A stretch of 11,259 bases of DNA from Woeseia sp. (lineage in GTDB: Bacteria; Pseudomonadota; Gammaproteobacteria; Steroidobacterales; Woeseiaceae), in assembly GCA_018701055.1 (NCBI GenBank), contig JABIUH010000366.1, positions 1-11,259 of the forward strand. Reading direction: 5' to 3'. This document shows positions 7,227 through 11,259 of this stretch, piece by piece; the first letter of the stretch is position 1; every line of letters begins with the position of its first letter. Position numbers and translations under genes: made by a program. The notes under the pieces were generated by a model. It was not told the DNA's origin. It made no database searches and saw nothing but the letters and a program-made list of their open reading frames with translations.

Positions 7227-8516
7227 TTGCGTACGCCCTATCCAAATTATCAAAACCCTTGCGGATGGAATGCCCTACTGCCACCTGCCCCTGTGCGCTC
7301 TAGTCTATCCGGCAATACTAGCTGTGATCTCATTGTGGTCGGTGGTGGCTACACGGGGTTAGCTGCCGCACGTCGATGGCATGAGCTAGAGCCAACGCAC
7401 CAGATCAGCATCCTCGAGGGCAGCCGCACAGGCGAAGGAAATCCCGGCCGAAACTCTGGTTTCCTCCTGGAAGTTTCGCTGGCCAATGACGCAAATACGG
7501 CAGAGATCGACCGTATGCAGAAATGCAACGCGCTGGTCTCAAAAACGATGTCCGAATTGTCTGCATTGGTTCGGCGACACAAGATTGACTGCAACTTGCA
7601 ACGTTCTGGAACCTATCGCGCCGCAGCTGGAGAGGCCGGCCTGCAAGCAATCCGTTCCTACGTGGCATTTCTTAAAGCGGCAAATCTGCCTTATGAAATT
7701 CTTGGTCAGGATGCGCTGCACAGCAAAATTGGAACAGATTTTTACCAGGAAGGCTTGTATTCACCTGACTGTTACTTGGTGCAGCCAGCTGCATTCATAC
7801 GCGGGTTAGCGAACGCACTTCCAGAATCGATATCGGTATACGAAGAAACCCCCGCGCTAAAGGTATCTCGTTCGGGTAATGCGTGGCTCGTCACCACACC
7901 GACAGGCAGTATCACCGCTCAGTCAGTGATCATCGCGAACAACGCATTCGCGAAATCGCTAGGTTTCGGACGCTCTCGGGTCACTGCCATTTACACCTAC
8001 GCCGGCCTAACCGATCCATTGCCAAGTGATCTACTCGCACATTTGGGGACTGAACGTTCCTGGGGACTGCTGCCTGCCCACAGACTCGGAAGCACCTTAC
8101 GCCGTACCGTAGACAATCGATTCCTCATTCGCTCTTGCTACGATTATGAAGTCGAAACCGACAATCGCGCGATGGAAATAGTCCTTAAAGAGGCGTTGCA
8201 AAGACGCTTTCCGTTCTTAAAAAACACTCGCCTCGCGAACGTGTGGTCGGGTGCAACAGGATTAACATTCAACGGTGCGCCTAACTGGGGAGAAATTGAG
8301 AACGGCCTCTACATTTCCGCCGGCTGTAATGGTGGCGGCGTCGTTAAGGGAACATTGTTCGGTGCGGCGTTAGTGGATCTCGCCCATGATAGGGAAACAG
8401 CAGATATAGAAAACCTATTCGGTACGGCCAGCTGGATGCCGCCGGATCCCATTCGAAAGTTAGGATTCAAATTGATTTCATCGATGGAGCGTCGGCGCGG
8501 CATTGCCGAAATCTAA
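7227..8516 (+). CDS. FAD-dependent oxidoreductase of the DAO family (PuuB-like)
   Basis: The gene encodes 429 residues and appears to start at TTG 7227, read as Met. GAGG eight bases upstream supports this, and the N-terminus MRTPYPNYQNP resembles the MNPYPNSYY-type start of gamma-glutamylputrescine oxidase relatives. No in-frame ATG precedes the FAD motif. The dinucleotide-binding fold is clear: DLIVVGGGYTGLAAA (34-48) with Glu64 at the end of the second strand, followed by GNPGRNSGF (71-79), the flavin contact typical of the DAO family. The C-terminal FAD-closing segment is GLYISAGCNGGGVVKG (about 364-379). There is no signal peptide, so it is cytosolic. Relatives oxidise secondary or primary amines or amino acids with release of ammonia or aldehyde and reduce oxygen or a quinone. 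Without polyamine or betaine genes nearby, the substrate is open. It is a single-gene unit, ending 12 bases before the convergent M23 gene, with no obvious terminator between. Confidence 0.85.
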   Translation: MRTPYPNYQNPCGWNALLPPAPVRSSLSGNTSCDLIVVGGGYTGLAAARRWHELEPTHQISILEGSRTGEGNPGRNSGFLLEVSLANDANTAEIDRMQKCNALVSKTMSELSALVRRHKIDCNLQRSGTYRAAAGEAGLQAIRSYVAFLKAANLPYEILGQDALHSKIGTDFYQEGLYSPDCYLVQPAAFIRGLANALPESISVYEETPALKVSRSGNAWLVTTPTGSITAQSVIIANNAFAKSLGFGRSRVTAIYTYAGLTDPLPSDLLAHLGTERSWGLLPAHRLGSTLRRTVDNRFLIRSCYDYEVETDNRAMEIVLKEALQRRFPFLKNTRLANVWSGATGLTFNGAPNWGEIENGLYISAGCNGGGVVKGTLFGAALVDLAHDRETADIENLFGTASWMPPDPIRKLGFKLISSMERRRGIAEI

Positions 8517-8528
8517 GCCGGCAGTTGT

Positions 8529-9206
8529 TTAGGGAACCTCTGCGTAGTCAAGTGAATCCGCTGCAACCTCTGGAAAAAACCGCGCCGGACTTGGTGACAA
8601 ATCCAGCCAAAAATCTTGCCGACTTCTAAGGGCGACACCCGGAAAATCGACTCCTAGATTCAGTAGGTCGTTGATCAGTTGAAAGTGTAAGTGTGGCGGC
8701 CAATTGCCGTTGGTCGGGGGCTCGCCAACGGTCGCAATTTGCTCGCCAGCCACCACGCTTTGACCGACCAACAATTGATCAAGCACGTCGACCCCAAGGT
8801 GGCCGTACAGACTAAAAAACACAGCGTCCCCCGCATCTTGGTGGCGCAAAATCACGACCGGACCGTAATCCAACTCTTGATCGTTGTTAGCGAGATGCGC
8901 GACCGTTGCATCGAGTGGCGTATGAACCGGCGTGCCAGCCGCACAAAAAACGTCGATACCCATGTGGACCGTTCGCGTTTCGTCGGAACCACCGTTCGCG
9001 AAATTGTCGTTGCTGTACAGGTCTCGTGGCTCCGCATATCGGCCGAATGAAAATTGCGTGCCTGCTTCCAACATAGCCTGATCAATGAGTTGGCCCAATT
9101 CCTCCACTTCCAGTCCTGCAATACTGCGACCGCAAAGAGCCGCACCCCTACTCAAATCGAGGATGACGGCACGGCCATCTGTATGCACAACCGGCACCGG
9201 CTTCAT
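8529..9206 (-). CDS. Standalone M23 family metallopeptidase domain without signal peptide
   Basis: The 225-residue product carries the M23 (LytM-type) zinc site: His81 and Asp85 in HMGID, His136 in YGHL, and His172-Leu-His174 in PPHLHF. The sequence around it (RTVHMGIDVF at 78-87, DYGPVVILRH at 113-122, NGNWPPHLHFQLI, DFPGVALRS) closely follows the M23 domain that in other bacteria sits inside large proteins fused to an aminoglycoside-phosphotransferase-like kinase and a class III aminotransferase (recalled, not searched). Here it stands alone, starting MKPVPVVHTDG with no signal peptide, coiled coil or LysM anchor, so a cytosolic location is likely unless exported otherwise. The ATG at 9206 overlaps the TGA of the deacylase gene in an ATGA junction, implying translational coupling. 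M23 enzymes cleave peptidoglycan cross-bridges or peptides, but a cytosolic form may act on soluble amino-acid compounds. It is the last gene of the right-hand operon. Confidence 0.85.
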   Translation of the reverse strand: MKPVPVVHTDGRAVILDLSRGAALCGRSIAGLEVEELGQLIDQAMLEAGTQFSFGRYAEPRDLYSNDNFANGGSDETRTVHMGIDVFCAAGTPVHTPLDATVAHLANNDQELDYGPVVILRHQDAGDAVFFSLYGHLGVDVLDQLLVGQSVVAGEQIATVGEPPTNGNWPPHLHFQLINDLLNLGVDFPGVALRSRQDFWLDLSPSPARFFPEVAADSLDYAEVP

Positions 9207-10747
9207 GGCCGCAATACGACGCCATGCATGGAAGCACTTAACTGACCTTGTTCGCGGGCAACTTCGCCGTTCACGATGACGACATCGAAACCGTCGGCAA
9301 ACCGCAATGGGTTGGGATAGCTAGCATTTTCTCGAATACTATTTGCATCAAAGACGATCAGATCGGCCTTCATGCCCGCTCTGATCACCCCTCTGTTTGA
9401 TATTGCCAACACGCTCGCCGGAAATGAGGTCATTTTTTGAATCGCTTCCGGCAATGTCAACACGCCGTTTTCGACTACGAATTTCTCAATGATTTTGGCA
9501 AACGTGCCATGTCCGCGCGGATGAAAGCCCGTGGGACTCCCGTCTGAACAAACGCCAACAAATGGATCGCGAATGAGCCTAGTCTGTAGGGCATCGTTCA
9601 TGACAAAGTACGCGCCATAGCTACCCTGTGGACCAATCACGTCTATCAGCACATCCTCAAATGGCATTTCCATTTCGTGCGCAAGCTCAGCAAGCGTTCG
9701 TCCTGTCCAGGGATCAGTTCCAAGTAAGGTCGCTTCAGGCCCATTGCGCCGATTCACCCGATCGCGAAGATAGCTTGCAAGTTCTTCCCGACGCTCAGAT
9801 TTCGCCACGGCAAATTGTTCTGCTGTTTTCGCCCACACCGGGAATACGATCCCGATATTGGTGTAACTCGCGCTGTAGGGATAAATTTCGGCAGTAATAT
9901 CTATTCCCGATGCCCGAGCAGCGGTGAGTATGCGAAGTATCTCGTCGGCACGTTCAACGCCCTTCCCGTACACCGATTTCAAATGGGAAATGTGAACACG
10001 CGCGTCTTCGCCCTGCTCCAGCAGCTCCGCAATTGATGCTTCCAGCTGATCGTCATCTTCGTTTCGCATATGACTCATGATCATGCGGTCGTTGGCACCA
10101 ACGACTTTCGCCAATGAGCGCAGCTCTGCAACATCCGCATTTAGCCCCGGGTTGTATTCCAACCCAGTGCTCATGCCAAACGTATAGTCCAGCGTGACAT
10201 CAAGCGCTTCCAGCATGCGCGCCAAATCTTCTGGCTCAGGTGTGGCAGCCATTCCGATGCCTGCTGCATTGCGCAGTGTTCCGTGACCCACAAACATGGC
10301 GAGATTTGTGCCGACCCCCTTTTCCGAGACTTGTTTCATCCAGGCGTCTAAAGAGTCCACGTCGGGGCTGGAACCATCCTGCCCGAGCGTGATGGTGGTA
10401 ACACCCATTGCCAGAAAATTTTCGAATTCCGGCGTCTCCAACGGATCTCCATGCGAATGTAAATCGATGAACCCAGGTGCAACTGTTTTCCCACCTGCAT
10501 CAACGCGACGGACAATGCGCTTCTCGAAATCATCTGCAGAAAATGATGTTGCCCCAACAAACACTATCTCATCGTCGACGACCACTACGTCAGCATCTAC
10601 TGGCTGCCCACCCAATCCATCCAACACAGCACCATTTTCGATCACCAGATCAATTTGGGAATAATTGGGTAGAAATATTTCGGGCGAATCGCCGCAAGAA
10701 CCTAGAACGAATAGCAGCGCGATTGGCGCAAGAAGCTTTTTAATCAT
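9203..10747 (-). CDS. Lipoprotein N-acyl-D-amino-acid deacylase family amidohydrolase
   Basis: The protein has 514 residues from ATG 10747-10745. The lipoprotein signal MIKKLLAPIALLFVLGSC ends at Cys18, so the enzyme is predicted to be membrane-anchored in the periplasm. It has the composite beta-sandwich plus TIM-barrel of the amidohydrolase superfamily: LVIENGAVLDGLGG opening strands, His97-x-His99 in DLHSHGDP, His226 in SHMRNED, His255 in ISHLKS, Asp402 in SDGSP, then HPRGHGTF (409-416) and the closing GVIRAGMKADLIVFD (453-467). These match D-aminoacylase, which removes the acyl group from N-acyl-D-amino acids. The metal-binding Cys of the characterised enzymes (NCG) is replaced by Asp124 in GQDGSSP, so activity could differ; dipeptidase or hydantoinase-like alternatives remain. 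The start overlaps the S9 peptidase stop by eight bases and its stop overlaps the M23 start, placing it in the middle of a three-gene coupled operon. Confidence 0.88.
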   Translation of the reverse strand: MIKKLLAPIALLFVLGSCGDSPEIFLPNYSQIDLVIENGAVLDGLGGQPVDADVVVVDDEIVFVGATSFSADDFEKRIVRRVDAGGKTVAPGFIDLHSHGDPLETPEFENFLAMGVTTITLGQDGSSPDVDSLDAWMKQVSEKGVGTNLAMFVGHGTLRNAAGIGMAATPEPEDLARMLEALDVTLDYTFGMSTGLEYNPGLNADVAELRSLAKVVGANDRMIMSHMRNEDDDQLEASIAELLEQGEDARVHISHLKSVYGKGVERADEILRILTAARASGIDITAEIYPYSASYTNIGIVFPVWAKTAEQFAVAKSERREELASYLRDRVNRRNGPEATLLGTDPWTGRTLAELAHEMEMPFEDVLIDVIGPQGSYGAYFVMNDALQTRLIRDPFVGVCSDGSPTGFHPRGHGTFAKIIEKFVVENGVLTLPEAIQKMTSFPASVLAISNRGVIRAGMKADLIVFDANSIRENASYPNPLRFADGFDVVIVNGEVAREQGQLSASMHGVVLRP

Positions 10748-11259
10748 TACTGGACCCGTTTAAGTCGGTGCGATAACGCTCGAACCAGGCAAGAATATTG
10801 TCTACCTTCGCGATTAATCGCGATGGACGACCAGCTATTCCATGCGGCGACCCGGGCACGCGAACCATCACAGTATCGACACCTTTCAGTTTTAACGCCT
10901 GATAAAATTGCTCCGACTCAGAGATCGGCGTGCGATAGTCCTCCTCGCCCGTAATCAGCATTGCGGGCGTCGTCATGTTGCCGACCAGAGAAAGTGGCGA
11001 GCGTTGCCAATAATGTTCCAGGTGCTCCCAGGGCATGCCGGGGAACTGGTGATAAATTTGGCCTATATACGAGTCGGCGGTTAGCGTCTTGCTGATCCAG
11101 TTGACGACGGGCTTCGCTACGGCCGCGGCATTAAATCTATCAGTCAATCCAATGGCATAGGCGGCTGCGATACCACCTGCCGAACCACCGGTGATAAACA
11201 AATTCTCCGCATCGATAATTCCCTTATCGATTACCGCATTGACGCCTGAATCGTGATCG
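10740..11259 (-). CDS. S9 family serine peptidase (prolyl oligopeptidase/acylaminoacyl peptidase-like), N-terminus outside window
   Basis: The frame is open to the right edge and gives the last 172 residues of a larger protein. It contains the complete alpha/beta-hydrolase triad: nucleophile Ser26 of the visible part in ITGGSAGG, Asp107 in TGEEDYRTP, and His139 in PGSPHGIAGRPS. The lead-in DHDSGVNAVIDKGIIDAENL is the usual approach to the nucleophile elbow in the S9C group, which removes acylated or free amino acids from the N-terminus of peptides. The missing part should contain a beta-propeller and possibly a signal peptide, so localisation is not visible. A TTG at 11201 is not a start but an internal Leu codon, since conserved sequence continues upstream to the edge. 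The stop TAA at 10742-10740 lies inside the start of the deacylase gene (AGTAATGATTAA), an eight-base overlap that makes this the upstream gene of a coupled operon. Confidence 0.9.
   Translation of the reverse strand, partial: DHDSGVNAVIDKGIIDAENLFITGGSAGGIAAAYAIGLTDRFNAAAVAKPVVNWISKTLTADSYIGQIYHQFPGMPWEHLEHYWQRSPLSLVGNMTTPAMLITGEEDYRTPISESEQFYQALKLKGVDTVMVRVPGSPHGIAGRPSRLIAKVDNILAWFERYRTDLNGSSND

Noticed and set aside
8691..9050. Plus-strand 119-codon frame inside the M23 gene
   Set aside because: Antisense shadow of a well-supported gene; no recognisable motif or ribosome binding site.

Overview
The window looks like chromosomal DNA of a Gram-negative bacterium, most likely a marine or sediment gammaproteobacterium. 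This is an inference from the roughly 50% GC, the many exported peptidases and amidohydrolases with type I or lipoprotein signal peptides, the thioredoxin-reductase-type ferredoxin-NADP reductase, and a VasI-like periplasmic protein. No RNA gene, transposase, integrase, phage gene or CRISPR array was seen. The window holds eleven genes or gene remnants plus one short decayed ORF, with no gene-free stretch above about 215 bases.

Layout from left to right. An exported M24 metallopeptidase runs leftwards off the edge (1-1225, minus). Divergent from it is a small secreted lipocalin-like protein (1331-1795, plus), followed by a probable terminator at 1802-1826. A periplasmic metallo-beta-lactamase-fold hydrolase (1829-2692, minus) is divergent from an exported M20 amidohydrolase of the AbgB type (2906-4519, plus). 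After that come a broken signal-peptide ORF (about 4526-4632) and a small periplasmic VasI-like protein (4660-5163, plus). A two-gene minus-strand unit follows: a ferredoxin-NADP reductase (6102-7148) whose 3' end overlaps a lipoprotein of the VOC/glyoxalase superfamily (5172-6121). The VOC gene is interrupted by a frameshift lying exactly in a tetranucleotide repeat. Divergent from this unit is a PuuB-like FAD-dependent oxidoreductase with a TTG start (7227-8516, plus). The right end is a tightly coupled minus-strand operon: an S9 serine peptidase (10740-11259, N-terminus outside the window), an N-acyl-D-amino-acid deacylase-type lipoprotein (9203-10747) and a standalone M23 peptidase domain (8529-9206), with overlaps of 8 and 4 bases.

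Functionally, much of the window encodes periplasmic or outer-surface hydrolysis of peptides and acylated amino acids (M24, M20, S9, D-aminoacylase, M23). The flavoenzymes could act on released amines or amino acids, but nothing in the sequence ties them to the hydrolases. This fits a protein- or detritus-scavenging heterotroph. The most striking signal is the (GCAC)4 tract at 5857-5872: deleting two units, or adding one, fuses the two halves of the VOC gene into one uninterrupted frame. That makes it either a slippage-inactivated gene, a phase-variable gene, or a sequencing or assembly error.
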